Positions 7,514 through 16,512 are shown, counted from the stretch's first letter. The stretch: 64,000 nucleotides of DNA from Halobellus rarus (GCF_024494595.1 NZ_JANHDI010000012.1:62001-126000); one strand, 5' to 3'. Notes: a model not told the origin generated them from the sequence alone. Program-made: numbers and translations.

Positions 7514-8562
7514 GGCAGCAGCCCCGCGAGGTACAGCAGCGCGACGGCGAACATCAGTACGGCGATGGTCATCGCCGGCGGGTCGACGTGCGTCCCCGAG
7601 TGCGCGTAGAACACCCGCTGGGTCACCTCGCCGGTGAGCCCGGCGAGTCCGCCGAACGCGCCCGCAACGAGGAGGGCCAGGGGGTCGCTGCCGACGACGG
7701 GGAGCGCGATCACCGCGCCGACGCTGCCCAGGAGCGTGATGTGATGGGTGACCGGGATCCGCTCGACGCCCAGATTGAGAAACAGCAGGCTCATCGCCGA
7801 GACCGCGTAGCCCATAAATACGCTCCCGGTTTCGAGCCAGATGTAGCCGGCCAGGACGCCCCCGACCAGACCGATGGTGGTGACTCCGCACCAGGTGTAC
7901 TGATGCGGGAGCCACGGTTCGGTCGCCAGGCGGCCCTGCACGGTTCCGCCGTCGGGCGCGGAGCGCGGCTCCTCCCGCTCGAAGGGAGACATATCGAGGA
8001 CGTTGCGGCCGGCGATCCGGCCGACGATCGGGTACCCGAAGGCGACGCGGGCGAGCAGCGCCGTCGCGACGACGGACAGTGCGATCGAATCCGTCGGCGC
8101 CCCGAGGCCGCTGGCGAGGCGGGTGATCAGCATCCCGACGACGCCGAAGATCCCACCGACCGCCAGGATGTCCGGTTTCGTCCCGAACGCGAAGCCGATG
8201 TTCTTCCCGAAGTGGTAGCTCCAGCCGCCGGGTTCCATCTCGGGGTAGCGCTTGGCGGCGTAGGCGGCCGCCGCGACGCCGCCGGCGAAGGAGACGTGCG
8301 GCCCGGTCACCATCCCGAAGCCGATCACGCTCGTCACGCCCGTCGCCAGTTCACCCTGCGGAGCGAGGTCGAACGCCTCGATCTCTCGCGTGAGAACCCC
8401 GAGACCCTCGCCGAGGAAGACGACGAAGCCCGTGAAGACAAACGCCGGCAGCGCGCCGAGCGCAGCACCGAACGCCCCGCCGGCGAGGGCGGCGATCACT
8501 AACACCGCGAGCCGCTCGGCGTCGACGCCGATGAGCGGAAGCTGTAGCAGCAGGTCCAGCAC
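7489..8562 (-). CDS. Multi-pass membrane protein, putative glycerol facilitator of the glpK operon
   Basis: The 357-residue protein is strongly hydrophobic, with about nine to ten membrane segments and Gly/Ala-rich helices (AALAGGAFGAALGALPAF, GTKPDILAVGGIFGVVGML, AGAFGGLAGLTGEV). It starts 6 nt after the glycerol kinase stop on the same strand and must be co-transcribed with it. It is not a recognisable MIP/aquaporin channel because NPA boxes are absent. In other haloarchaea a gene of this kind sits next to glpK and has been proposed as a glycerol-uptake protein; that role is inference here. Its 3' end, including the stop, is tandemly duplicated (7467-7513). Confidence 0.72.
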   Translation of the reverse strand: MLDLLLQLPLIGVDAERLAVLVIAALAGGAFGAALGALPAFVFTGFVVFLGEGLGVLTREIEAFDLAPQGELATGVTSVIGFGMVTGPHVSFAGGVAAAAYAAKRYPEMEPGGWSYHFGKNIGFAFGTKPDILAVGGIFGVVGMLITRLASGLGAPTDSIALSVVATALLARVAFGYPIVGRIAGRNVLDMSPFEREEPRSAPDGGTVQGRLATEPWLPHQYTWCGVTTIGLVGGVLAGYIWLETGSVFMGYAVSAMSLLFLNLGVERIPVTHHITLLGSVGAVIALPVVGSDPLALLVAGAFGGLAGLTGEVTQRVFYAHSGTHVDPPAMTIAVLMFAVALLYLAGLLPNAGYLAF

Positions 8563-8568
8563 CGGTTG

Positions 8569-10101
8569 TCACTCCTCTCTGGCCCAGTCGAGGGAGCGTT
8601 CGACGGCGTCGCCCCACCGACCGTAGCGTCGGTCGGCGGTCGCACGCGCCATCTCGGGGGAGAACTCACGATCGATCTGCCAGTTGTCGCGCAGTTCGTC
8701 GACGCTCCCCCAGTAGCCGACCGCCAGCCCCGCCGCGTAGGCGGCCCCGAGCGCCGTCGTCTCGTCGACCTGCGGACGCGCGATCTCGATCTGGAGGACG
8801 TCGGACTGGAGTTGGCACAGGAACGAGTTCTTCACGGCCCCGCCGTCGACGCGGAGCGACGTCGTCTCGATGCCCGAGTCGGCCTCCATCGCCTCGGCGA
8901 CGTCGCGGGTCTGGAACGCGATCGACTCCAGGGTCGCGCGGACGATGTGTTCCTTCCTGGTCCCGCGGGTCATCCCGACGATGGTCCCGCGCGCACGACC
9001 GTCCCAGTGGGGCGCACCGAGCCCGGTGAACGCCGGGACCATATACACGCCGTCGGTCGAATCGACGGAGCGCGCGAGCTCTGCGGTCTGTGCGGCGTTG
9101 TTGATCAGGTCGACGTCCTCGAGCCACTCGATGGCCGCGCCGGTGATGAAGATCGATCCTTCGAGCGCGTACTGGACTGGCTCGCCCGAAAGCTGGAAGC
9201 CGACCGTGGTTAGCAGGCCGTGATCGGAGTCGACAGCCTCCGTTCCCGTGTTCATCAGGTAGAACGACCCCGTTCCGTAGGTGTTCTTCGCGTCTCCCTC
9301 GTCGAAGCAGGTCTGCCCGAACAGGGCCGCCTGCTGGTCCCCGAGCGCCCCGGCGACCGGGACTTCGGCCCCGAGGAAGCCGTCCGGATCCGTGTGGCCG
9401 TAGAGCGTCTCGTCGGAGGAGGGGCGCACTTCCGGGAGCATCGCCGCCGGGACGTCGAACTCCGCGAGGAGGTCGTCGTCCCACGACAGCTCGTGGATGT
9501 TGTACAACATCGTCCGCGAGGCGTTCGTCACGTCGGTGACGTGCTCGCCGGTGAGGTTGTAGATCAGCCACGCGTCGATCGTTCCCACCATCAGTTCGCC
9601 CGCCTCCGCCCGGGACCGGAGGTCGTCGTCTCGCGACCGCTGCATCTTCAGGGGCTCGGCGTTGTCGAGGAGCCACTCGGTCTTCGTCGCCGAGAAGTAC
9701 GCGTCGGCTTCGAGGCCGGTCTTCTCACGGATCCACTCGACCTTCTCTGCCGACTCCAGTTCCTCGACGCGGTCGGTGGTTCGGCGGTCCTGCCACACGA
9801 GGGCGTTGTGGACCGGCCGTCCGCTGTCGGCGTCCCACACGACCGTCGTCTCGCGCTGGTTCGTGATCCCGAGGGCCTCCAACTGCTCGGCGTCGATGTC
9901 CGCCTCCCGAAGGCCGCGTTCGACGACGGCCTGGGTGTTCTCCCAGATCTCGACGGGATCGTGTTCGACCCAGCCCGGTTCCGGGTAGATCTGCTCGTGT
10001 CTCTCGTAGGCGTTCGCGACGATCTGTCCGCTGTGGTCGAACGCGATGAACCGCGTCCCTGTGGTCCCCTGGTCTATCGAACCGACGTAGGTGTTCGTCA
10101 T
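8569..10101 (-). CDS. glpK: Glycerol kinase
   Basis: The enzyme phosphorylates glycerol to sn-glycerol-3-phosphate with ATP and feeds glycerol from the halophilic alga Dunaliella into haloarchaeal metabolism. The 510 residues are the full family length. FGGY-family signatures are intact: GSIDQGTTGTRFIAFD at the N-terminus, GITNQRETTVVWD, WLIYNLTG, GALGDQQAALFGQ, YGTGSF and LRVDGGAVKN. The membrane protein follows 6 nt downstream. No glycerol-3-phosphate dehydrogenase genes (gpdABC) are adjacent on the upstream side, unlike in Haloferax. An 8-bp inverted repeat brackets a TATA-like element upstream. Confidence 0.97.
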   Translation of the reverse strand: MTNTYVGSIDQGTTGTRFIAFDHSGQIVANAYERHEQIYPEPGWVEHDPVEIWENTQAVVERGLREADIDAEQLEALGITNQRETTVVWDADSGRPVHNALVWQDRRTTDRVEELESAEKVEWIREKTGLEADAYFSATKTEWLLDNAEPLKMQRSRDDDLRSRAEAGELMVGTIDAWLIYNLTGEHVTDVTNASRTMLYNIHELSWDDDLLAEFDVPAAMLPEVRPSSDETLYGHTDPDGFLGAEVPVAGALGDQQAALFGQTCFDEGDAKNTYGTGSFYLMNTGTEAVDSDHGLLTTVGFQLSGEPVQYALEGSIFITGAAIEWLEDVDLINNAAQTAELARSVDSTDGVYMVPAFTGLGAPHWDGRARGTIVGMTRGTRKEHIVRATLESIAFQTRDVAEAMEADSGIETTSLRVDGGAVKNSFLCQLQSDVLQIEIARPQVDETTALGAAYAAGLAVGYWGSVDELRDNWQIDREFSPEMARATADRRYGRWGDAVERSLDWAREE

Positions 10102-10165
10102 TATCGTATCTCGGCCGGACGAGAGCGTCGCAAATGTCGACTCTGTCCTACCCCATTGACGAGTC

Positions 10166-10210
10166 CCTCCTGTATAATGATTGTTTACTTCTAACCGATA
10201 AGACAGGAGG
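10166..10210 (-). promoter_or_regulatory. Candidate glpK promoter with inverted repeat
   Basis: CCTCCTGT (10166-10173) and ACAGGAGG (10203-10210) form a perfect 8-bp inverted repeat. The left arm overlaps a minus-strand TATA-like element, TCATTATACA (10171-10180). Transcription from it would give a leader of roughly 45 nt before the glpK ATG at 10101. The region is AT-rich, and the arrangement suggests an operator. Confidence 0.4.
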
Positions 10211-10307
10211 AATATCTCACATCAGAGAATAATAATTTGATTATTTCACCCAATTCGACCCGTGGGCACGGGTATGCTTCGTCACAAGTACCCCTCTTCG
10301 TCGACTC

Positions 10308-10514
10308 TCAGTGATCGGGCTCGGCCTGTTCGTGGGTGTGGTGATAAAAGCGGACTCGCGCCTCGCCGTCGACGAGGATGGGGTCGAAACAGACCCGCCG
10401 GTATCGATCGTTGTCGAGCAGGTTCACCATCAGTCCCGCGGCGTGTTCGGAGACCGAGTCGTAGTCGGCCTCGCAGACGGGACACGCCGCGGGCGAACCG
10501 TCGGGCACGTCCAT
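10308..10514 (-). CDS. Small zinc-binding-type protein
   Basis: The 68-residue acidic protein has CPVCEADYDSVSEHAAGL near residue 11 and a histidine-rich tail (FYHHTHEQ), so Cys2-His2-type zinc binding is plausible. It lies 19 nt downstream of the macro-domain gene on the same strand, suggesting an operon. I do not recognise the family with confidence, and no function is assigned. Confidence 0.65.
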   Translation of the reverse strand: MDVPDGSPAACPVCEADYDSVSEHAAGLMVNLLDNDRYRRVCFDPILVDGEARVRFYHHTHEQAEPDH

Positions 10515-10533
10515 CAGCGGTCGGTGTTCTGGG

Positions 10534-11049
10534 TCATTCGCTCGTCGAATCGGCGTCCTCGGCGACCCGAGAGACCGTCTCGTAGCCGTCGTCGCCGTAC
10601 GCGATGAACCGGACGTCGTCGAGCGAGTCGGGGTCGAACGCGCTGATCTCCTCGACTATGATGCGCGCGCCCTCCGCGAGGTCGAACCCGGCGACGCCGC
10701 ACCCGAGCGCCGGAATCACGAGCGATTCGCAGCCGAGTTCGTCGGCGCGTTCGAGCGCGTTGCGGGTCGCATCGCGGACGCTCTCGGCGGTCGCCTGCCC
10801 GTCGCCGTAGTGCGGCATCGCGGCCGCGTGAATCACGTACTCGGCGTCGAGGTCGTAGGCGTCGGTGACGGCGACCTCGCCGAGGTCGACCGGCCCTTTC
10901 GTCACGGCCGCCTGATTCAACGCCTCGCCGCCGGCGCGACGGAGCGCGCCCGCGACGCCCGAGCCCATCTGGAGGCTCGTCCCGGCGGCGTTGACGAGGG
11001 CGTCCGCGGACTGCTGTGCGATGTCGCCCTGGATGACGGTGAACTCCAT
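10534..11049 (-). CDS. Macro-domain protein (ADP-ribose binding or hydrolase)
   Basis: The 171-residue protein consists of a single macro domain. The visible motifs are FTVIQGDIAQQSADALVNAA at the N-terminus, the glycine-rich GSGVAGALRRAGG and IPALGCGVAGFDLAEGA. Such proteins bind ADP-ribose and often hydrolyse ADP-ribosyl groups or O-acetyl-ADP-ribose. The ATG at 11049 gives the canonical domain start; the longer open frame upstream is an artefact of high GC. It is followed by the small CPxC protein and is divergent from the inositol-phosphatase-family gene. Confidence 0.93.
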   Translation of the reverse strand: MEFTVIQGDIAQQSADALVNAAGTSLQMGSGVAGALRRAGGEALNQAAVTKGPVDLGEVAVTDAYDLDAEYVIHAAAMPHYGDGQATAESVRDATRNALERADELGCESLVIPALGCGVAGFDLAEGARIIVEEISAFDPDSLDDVRFIAYGDDGYETVSRVAEDADSTSE

Positions 11050-11181
11050 ACACCCAGTTAGACGGGCCGTCGACAAAAATCTCGGCGGCCGTCGGTTCGA
11101 CGGCGCGAGAACCGAACCGGGGTTCCGGAACCGAAGGCGGGAACGAACGGTTCTTTCCGCGTCCGACCCCTGGCCGCAGAT

Positions 11182-12024
11182 ATGAGCGACTACGCAGTCG
11201 AGCCGCCGCTCTTGGAAGCCGTCGCCGCGCGAGCGGTGCGCGCGGGCGGCGACTACCTCGCCGACGCGTTCCGCGACGTCGACGTCGAGGCCGAGTACGG
11301 CACCGACGACGTGAAATCGGCCGCAGACCGGATCGCGGAGGATCGCGCGCTGGCCGTCGTCGGGGACGCGTTCCCCGACCACGCCGTGCACGGCGAGGAA
11401 TCCGGCCGCGACGGTGACCACCGCTACGAGTGGGTCGTCGATCCGCTGGACGGGACGAACAACTTCGCCGCCGGGATCCCCTCGTTCGCGACGGCGGCGT
11501 GCGTGCTGGAAGACGGTGAGCCGCTGGTGTCGGCGATCTACGAACCGCTGCCCGACTCGCTGTATCTCGCGCGACGAGGGGATGGCGCGACGGCCGACGG
11601 CGAGCCGATGACCGCCGACAGCGACCTGTCGCTCCCGCGGGGGACCGTCTCCTTCGTCGTGGGGCTTCCCGCGGTCCGCGACGACGACCACCGGGCCGTC
11701 GCTCGGGAGGTCGAATCGGCCGTCGACGCTCGTTGCAAGCGCGTCATCAACACCTGGTCGCCCTGCGTCGACTGGGGGCTCCTCGCACGCGGTGGACTCG
11801 AAGGGCTCGTCGCCTATCGCCCGGACGTCTACGAGCAGTACGCCGGCGCGTTGCTCGCCGAGGAGAGCGGCGTCGTCCGCCGCGTGTTCGACATCGACGA
11901 GGAGCGCGGCGAACTCCGAGAGATGACGGATCCGGCGGCGACCGGCGTCGACGGCCTCTACGTCGCCGCGCCGGACGGCGAGACGTGCGACCTGCTCGTC
12001 GAGGCGGCAACGGAAGCGCTGTAA
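11182..12024 (+). CDS. Inositol monophosphatase family protein
   Basis: The 280-residue protein is a Mg-dependent, Li-sensitive-type sugar phosphatase. It has the three metal-binding elements: GEESG (Glu near residue 74), WVVDPLDGTNNF (Asp-x-x-Asp-Gly-Thr near 90) and SPCVDWGLLARG (distal Asp). In archaea this family includes inositol-1-phosphatase and fructose-1,6-bisphosphatase activities, and sequence alone does not separate them. It is monocistronic and divergent from the macro-domain gene, and the broken DUF2071 gene follows downstream. Confidence 0.92.
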   Translation: MSDYAVEPPLLEAVAARAVRAGGDYLADAFRDVDVEAEYGTDDVKSAADRIAEDRALAVVGDAFPDHAVHGEESGRDGDHRYEWVVDPLDGTNNFAAGIPSFATAACVLEDGEPLVSAIYEPLPDSLYLARRGDGATADGEPMTADSDLSLPRGTVSFVVGLPAVRDDDHRAVAREVESAVDARCKRVINTWSPCVDWGLLARGGLEGLVAYRPDVYEQYAGALLAEESGVVRRVFDIDEERGELREMTDPAATGVDGLYVAAPDGETCDLLVEAATEAL

Positions 12025-12158
12025 CCGTTCGGTCCACTCTCGACGGCGTCGACACGGGTCCGTCCCGGTCGACCCACGCACAACGTCCGGTCCACGCACG
12101 GGATCCTCGACCCCCGCCCCGGAGAAGTCCGGAGTACTTGTCGAACCTACGTGCGGGT

Positions 12159-12527
12159 ATGGCCGTCCTCCGAATGCGGCGGACCGACGCCCTGTTCGCA
12201 CACTGGCCGGTCGACCCGACCGTCGTGTCGTCTCGGCTCCCTGCGGGGTTGGCGGTGGCGACCGACGACGGACAGGCGTGGCTCGGGGTCGTCGGCTTCG
12301 CGATGTACTTCTTCAGCCTCGAGGCGCACGACTGCGTCGGCGTCGCCCGACGGCTCTTCCGGGTGCCGTACTTCCGCGCACTGAACACGATCCCGACCGC
12401 GCGCGACTTCTCCAACTCGTCGCTGAACATCCAGAGAGGATACTACGCTCTCGATTGGTACACGTCGACCTGTACGACCTCGGAATCTACGGTAAAGATC
12501 CGTGGCGTAACACCGTGGGATTCCTGA
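12159..12527 (+). pseudogene. Truncated DUF2071 (YqjF-like) gene
   Basis: The first 60 residues are a good DUF2071 N-terminus: RTDALFAHWPVDPTVVSSRLPAGL, AWLGVVGFAMYFFSLEAHD, then RLFRVPYFRA. After about residue 75 the frame loses family character and stops at 12527, about 120 residues long against the usual 230-250. The remaining two thirds are absent. A second frame just downstream (about 12464-12606) reads DWNSAEERHGAALDQIAVK before a stop and looks like the tail of a different, unidentified gene. I interpret this as a deletion or fusion remnant. Confidence 0.7.
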
Positions 12528-13013
12528 TCTCGACTGGAACAGCGCCGAAGAGCGCCACGGCGCCGCACTCGATCAGATCGCCGTGAAGGCATCAGACGAC
12601 GAATAGCTCGACGTGAGCGATTCAGAATGACAGTTTGCACATATTTGCAAAAGCCGTTGAAACCGCTGGATTCGTTCGTCTCAAAAGCTCGGATGATCGA
12701 CAGCCGTCCCACCGACACTGCGGCTTCTTGCCGTGCTTTCATCAGGCATTAGTGAAACAGACAGCCACGACGACGGTACACTTTCAGATCGTGATTTCGT
12801 CCGGCGCGTCCTGTCTTGCGTCGATTCGCCCCTTTCAGACGCGCTGAAGTCCGCTGCCGCTGCGGGACTTCTTCGTTACATTCGGCGGATCGACGGGTTC
12901 CGACTGGCCTTCGACGTCCACGTTCGCTCCCGATCGGGGACCGAAACGCGTCGAATGACCAAACAGTACACGAATCGCTTCGGTCGGACGAAGCCGATAG
13001 GCGACACACAGAG
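12528..13013. other. Gene-poor spacer with unidentified decayed coding
   Basis: No reading frame in these 486 bases has a recognisable domain. Several frames are open for 60-140 codons, but none has convincing composition. The first 80 bases hold a short out-of-frame coding-like tail, and 12640-12760 is AT-richer than its surroundings. It looks like debris linked to the truncated DUF2071 gene. The MscS gene ends at 13014. Confidence 0.5.
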
Positions 13014-13823
13014 TCAGCGGTGTTCGGGGGCGCGGACGGGCGCCTCGGGTATTTCGATCCCTTCGCTGGCGAAGGCGGCCATCGAGCGCTCTGTCACGTC
13101 CGAGGCGAACGCGAACTCGTCGCGCAGGTCGGCCACATACGCCTTGCCGCGAATCGTCCGATAGTAGGACTCGTCTTCGACCAGTACCGCGAACGGGTGA
13201 TCGTCGTCGACGTAGACGTACTTCGAGGTCACCATCGCCTCCTTGACGATCGTACTCGCTCGATCAACGTCCGCAGAGGCGGTGACCGCGAGTTCGACGA
13301 CGACCATCATCTCCGGCTGGCCGTCGTTGGCGTTCGAGACGTTCGCAGTGAACATCGTTGCGTTCGGGACACTTACGGCGCTGTCGTCGGGCGTCCTCAG
13401 CGTCGTCGCCCGGAGATCGATGTCGGTTACCTCGCCGTAGTCGCCGTCGATGGTGACCTTGTCGCCGACCTGGTAGGGACGCTCGGTGACGAGCACCAGG
13501 CCACCGATTATCGCCGCGAAGAGGTCCTTCAGGCCGAACCCAAGAGCCGCCCCGAACAGTCCCGACACTGCGAGCAACTGTGCGGCCGATAGTTGGAGCA
13601 ACGGTCCAAAGACCAGATACGCCGCGGTTCCGTAGATGAGAACTCTCGTAATCGGAACGAGGATCTTGATGCTGATCCGCCGGCGGGGAATGTGCTCGAC
13701 GACCGCCGTGAGCACGTACCCGACGACCCGGGCGGTCAGGTACGCGGCCACGAGCACGCCCACTATTCTCGTGAGCGTCTCCTGCGCTATCCCCAAGTCT
13801 ACCAGCGCCTGGAGTGCGGTCAC
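13014..13823 (-). CDS. mscS: Small-conductance mechanosensitive channel (MscS family)
   Basis: The channel releases solutes on hypo-osmotic shock from the cytoplasmic membrane. The 269 residues have three N-terminal membrane segments. The pore helix is glycine/alanine-rich (LLAVSGLFGAALGFGLKDLFAAIIGG), followed by the MscS beta domain (VGDKVTIDGDYGEVTDIDLRATTLRTPDD, then VPNATMF) and an alpha/beta cytoplasmic vestibule. The gene overlaps the end of the upstream ATPase-like gene by 4 bases on the same strand, so the two are translationally coupled. That coupling is unusual and suggests a dedicated partner. Confidence 0.94.
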   Translation of the reverse strand: MTALQALVDLGIAQETLTRIVGVLVAAYLTARVVGYVLTAVVEHIPRRRISIKILVPITRVLIYGTAAYLVFGPLLQLSAAQLLAVSGLFGAALGFGLKDLFAAIIGGLVLVTERPYQVGDKVTIDGDYGEVTDIDLRATTLRTPDDSAVSVPNATMFTANVSNANDGQPEMMVVVELAVTASADVDRASTIVKEAMVTSKYVYVDDDHPFAVLVEDESYYRTIRGKAYVADLRDEFAFASDVTERSMAAFASEGIEIPEAPVRAPEHR

Positions 13824-14815
13824 AGTATCCGCCCCCGGTCGGTCGCCGGCGCGGCGGCCGGCACCGCCGCCGGTACCAGCTCCACGATGTCGTCCTCGAC
13901 CGTGACGAGACCGTCGCGCGCGAGGCGCCCGAGGACCCGGTCGAGTCCGTCAACAATTCCCGTGAGCTGTGCCCGGTTGATTCGCTCTTTCGCGAGCACG
14001 ATCCGCAGACAGAACGCCTCCTCGCGGTCCAGGTCCCGGTCGGAGGCGGCGACGGCGATGTCGCTCGGGCGCACCTCCGATCCGTGACGGGTCTCCCAGA
14101 TCGCTGTGGCGACGCCGAGGTTCCCGTTCGAGACCGTGGCGAGCCGGCCGAACGTTACGTCCTTTGGATCCAGGTTTCCATCCGAAAACAGGTCCTTGAC
14201 TGCAACTGGACTCAGCGTAGGGATCGGCACCGATACCGACCAGTCCCGCCAGCCAATCTCGTGGCGCGTCGAGACGAACGAACCGCCCCGCTCGGGGTCG
14301 TCTGCGACGAACGCCGGCATCACGTCGTACCGATCGAGCACGAGTTCCGCGACTCGTTCTGCGGGGAGGGGCTGGATCTCGACGGTGACCGGAAACTCCC
14401 GGTCGAGGGACTGCACCGCCGCGAGGTACGCCCACGCGTACCGGTTCCAGCCGGTCACCACTGTCGCATCGATGCTCGCCAGGTCGTCGAGAAACGCAGA
14501 CAGTTCCTCAAAGCCGCCGATGCGACGCTCGTACAGGTGCTGGCAGTCCTCTATCACGACTGGCCCCCCGTCGATCCTCGCCCGGATTCGGTCGACCCCG
14601 TCGCCGGGATCAAGGCTAACTCGGGTTGCGTCCAGATCCCGCACAGCCCGGTCTAGGACGGGCCCGCGTCCGGAGAAGGGATCGCCCACGACGGCAACCG
14701 GCCCGACCTCTTCGCCCGAGAGGACGGCCTTGAACACCTCGTGGTCGTCACCGAGGAGCGTGGAGACGTCGGCCTCCGGCCCCCGACGTCGCCCTTTCAC
14801 GGCACTATCCTTCAT
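13820..14815 (-). CDS. ATPase-like protein with degenerate P-loop, coupled to MscS
   Basis: The 331-residue soluble protein has the layout of a STAND/AAA-type NTPase. VGPVAVVGDPFSGRGPVLDR stands where Walker A (GxxxxGK[ST]) should be, but Lys and Ser/Thr are missing. GGPVVIEDCQHLY follows as a Walker-B-like strand (VVIEDC). Then come a sensor-like TVVTGWNRYAW and a helical lid. The last 80 residues (LRIVLAKERINRAQLTGIVDGLD, LGRLARDGLVTVEDDIVELV) resemble a winged helix. It is the first gene of a two-gene unit with mscS. No function is assigned; nucleotide hydrolysis looks unlikely. Confidence 0.7.
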   Translation of the reverse strand: MKDSAVKGRRRGPEADVSTLLGDDHEVFKAVLSGEEVGPVAVVGDPFSGRGPVLDRAVRDLDATRVSLDPGDGVDRIRARIDGGPVVIEDCQHLYERRIGGFEELSAFLDDLASIDATVVTGWNRYAWAYLAAVQSLDREFPVTVEIQPLPAERVAELVLDRYDVMPAFVADDPERGGSFVSTRHEIGWRDWSVSVPIPTLSPVAVKDLFSDGNLDPKDVTFGRLATVSNGNLGVATAIWETRHGSEVRPSDIAVAASDRDLDREEAFCLRIVLAKERINRAQLTGIVDGLDRVLGRLARDGLVTVEDDIVELVPAAVPAAAPATDRGRIL

Positions 14816-15713
14816 TATACTCTCATCTTTGCGTCCAGCCGGTTGATAATACCGGATCGGGGGGTCGACCCGGTCAGACGATCTCGAGCGCCCCCTATCA
14901 ATTCGTCGAGCTCGCGGCTCGACACGGCCGTGAGACGATCATTCGAGCCACTATTTTTGTCCTATCCGGGGTAGTGTTTAGATGAGCGTGAGTAACCTTG
15001 GCCAGTTCTTCCCATTGGATCGAGAATATCCGAGATATACGTGCTAAACAAAGCGGACGCCAATCTGCCTCTACTAATTAGTACGAAGATACCGAGATAT
15101 CGGAAGACGATTCTCCGTGATGATCCACGTCGAGCGATCGCCGATATCGGAGGTCTCGATCGACGGCATTCACCGGACGCTCTAGGTCTGGAAAATCTCC
15201 GGACCACTGCCCTAAGCAGCGGTCCGGTGAGTGGTTGTCAGATCCTATGACAACCAATTACGAAAACGGTGGGAGAGCGGATAAAACCCTCGACAAGGCG
15301 GCGGAGTCGACAGCTAACTACCTGGTTTGGGTATCGCTATCGAGAGAACAGCGGCGCGCGTCCGGTCAGCGTCCACTCGATCCGTTCGGTTACGGGACCG
15401 GAGTCTCGCGAACGGATACTCCGTGCGGGGATTCACCGGCGGCGAGCGAGGAGTACAGTAACATACGAGGTAATCAAAGGAGGACGGAGCGTTCCGGCCC
15501 TTTTCTACTCCGCCCTCCCGTTCGAAGGCTGGGAACAGGTGGGACCACGTCTCGGGCTTGTCTCGGATGGGGTGCCCCCCAAATCAGATATTGTACGTCG
15601 TGTGTCATTCATTGTCACGCTGGCCCGGGTAAGGAAGATTGCCTCCGAATCGCCGAGGAGGCCGCCAACGTGCTCACTATCGGATAGCCAGGGATTCGCC
15701 AGTAGCCTTCAGG
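14816..15713. other. 0.9-kb region without a supported gene
   Basis: This lies between the divergent ATPase-like gene and the 3' end of the Bat-type regulator. AT-rich pieces (about 14945-15110) alternate with GC-rich ones. An open frame at 15247-15687 (ATG, 146 codons) has no recognisable domain and is rich in Arg, Ser and Gly, unlike the acidic haloarchaeal proteome. Other frames are no better. It may hold a decayed gene; I see no RNA gene or repeat. Confidence 0.45.
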
Positions 15714-16448
15714 TCAGTCGGCAGCGTGTTCGCCCTTCTGTGTCCGCTCTATCTGTAGCGGATTCGTGCTCGACGTTGCGGTGAGCAGTCGCAGGAACTG
15801 TCCCGCGTTCGTGAGGAGTTTGTTCTCCGCCTTTCGGAGGTGTTCCTCGTACGTCGAGCGAGCGACGGCGGTCTGATCGGCCAACTCCCTGAGCGAGGTC
15901 TGCCGCGGCTGTTCGTAGTACCCGCTTTCCAGTGCCAGCTCGAGTGCTGCCAGCTGTCGCTCGGTCACGGTCTCGAACAGTTGATCCACCGGTGCTAACA
16001 TACTGTGCGGGATCTGTTGTTCCGTAATCGCCGTCTTCGAGAGCACGTCGACGTTCCGGTCGGCCTCCAGATCGCGCAGGAGGGCGCGGACGTCGCTCTC
16101 GTCGAACGCGATCACCGTGTAGTGCTCCCATCCCTGCCGGTGGATCGTCGGCGGCTGGTACAGGCTGTTGTACTCCTCGAACCGGTCGATGATCGAGTCT
16201 TCCAACGAACAGAGACAGGACTGGGTGACGACGTGCAGGCCGGATTCGTCGATCGACTCGTGGAGAATCGTCCCCAGGCGGTCGATTTCCTCGAGGAGTT
16301 CCTCGGCCGGCGATTCCGGGGACGTGAGCTCGATCACCTGGCAGTCGCTCAGGTACCACTCCCGGATCGTGAGATCCGGGTGGCGCTCCGAGATCTCTCG
16401 GTACGGACACTCGTGTTTGACCCGGAAGGAGGCCTCATAGAGGCTCAT
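15714..16448 (-). CDS. Bat-type helix-turn-helix activator
   Basis: The 244-residue protein has an N-terminal sensor-like half beginning SLYEASFRVKHECPYREIS, which includes Cys residues (HECPY, SDCQVIE, QSCLCSLED) that could sense redox or sulfur species. The C-terminal HTH_10 domain is VTERQLAALELALESGYYE, then LRELADQTAVARSTYEEHLR. The ATG at 16448 is chosen over 16490 because a minus-strand TATA-like GGATTATTTT (16471-16480) sits 27 nt upstream of it. It is divergent from the rhodanese/metallo-beta-lactamase gene across about 90 bases and is the likely regulator of that unit. Confidence 0.88.
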   Translation of the reverse strand: MSLYEASFRVKHECPYREISERHPDLTIREWYLSDCQVIELTSPESPAEELLEEIDRLGTILHESIDESGLHVVTQSCLCSLEDSIIDRFEEYNSLYQPPTIHRQGWEHYTVIAFDESDVRALLRDLEADRNVDVLSKTAITEQQIPHSMLAPVDQLFETVTERQLAALELALESGYYEQPRQTSLRELADQTAVARSTYEEHLRKAENKLLTNAGQFLRLLTATSSTNPLQIERTQKGEHAAD

Positions 16449-16470
16449 ACGTGACTCGAAGATACGAACG

Positions 16471-16512
16471 AAAATAATCCTACCGGTCATGTCCGGCAGC
16501 GCCTATATACTA
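16471..16512. promoter_or_regulatory. Back-to-back promoters between the Bat-type regulator and the rhodanese/MBL gene
   Basis: Minus-strand GGATTATTTT (16471-16480) is 27 nt upstream of the regulator ATG at 16448. Plus-strand CTATATACTA (16503-16512) is about 30 nt upstream of the ATG at 16538. The two TATA boxes are only 22 bases apart, so one regulator bound between them could control both genes. Confidence 0.6.

Noticed and set aside
12640-12760. Possible insertion-sequence remnant in the AT-richer spacer
   Set aside because: No transposase motif, terminal inverted repeats or target duplication could be identified.
15247-15687. 146-codon plus-strand open frame in the gene-free region
   Set aside because: Basic, Arg/Ser-rich composition and no recognisable domain in a proteome that is strongly acidic; long spurious frames are common in this GC-rich DNA.
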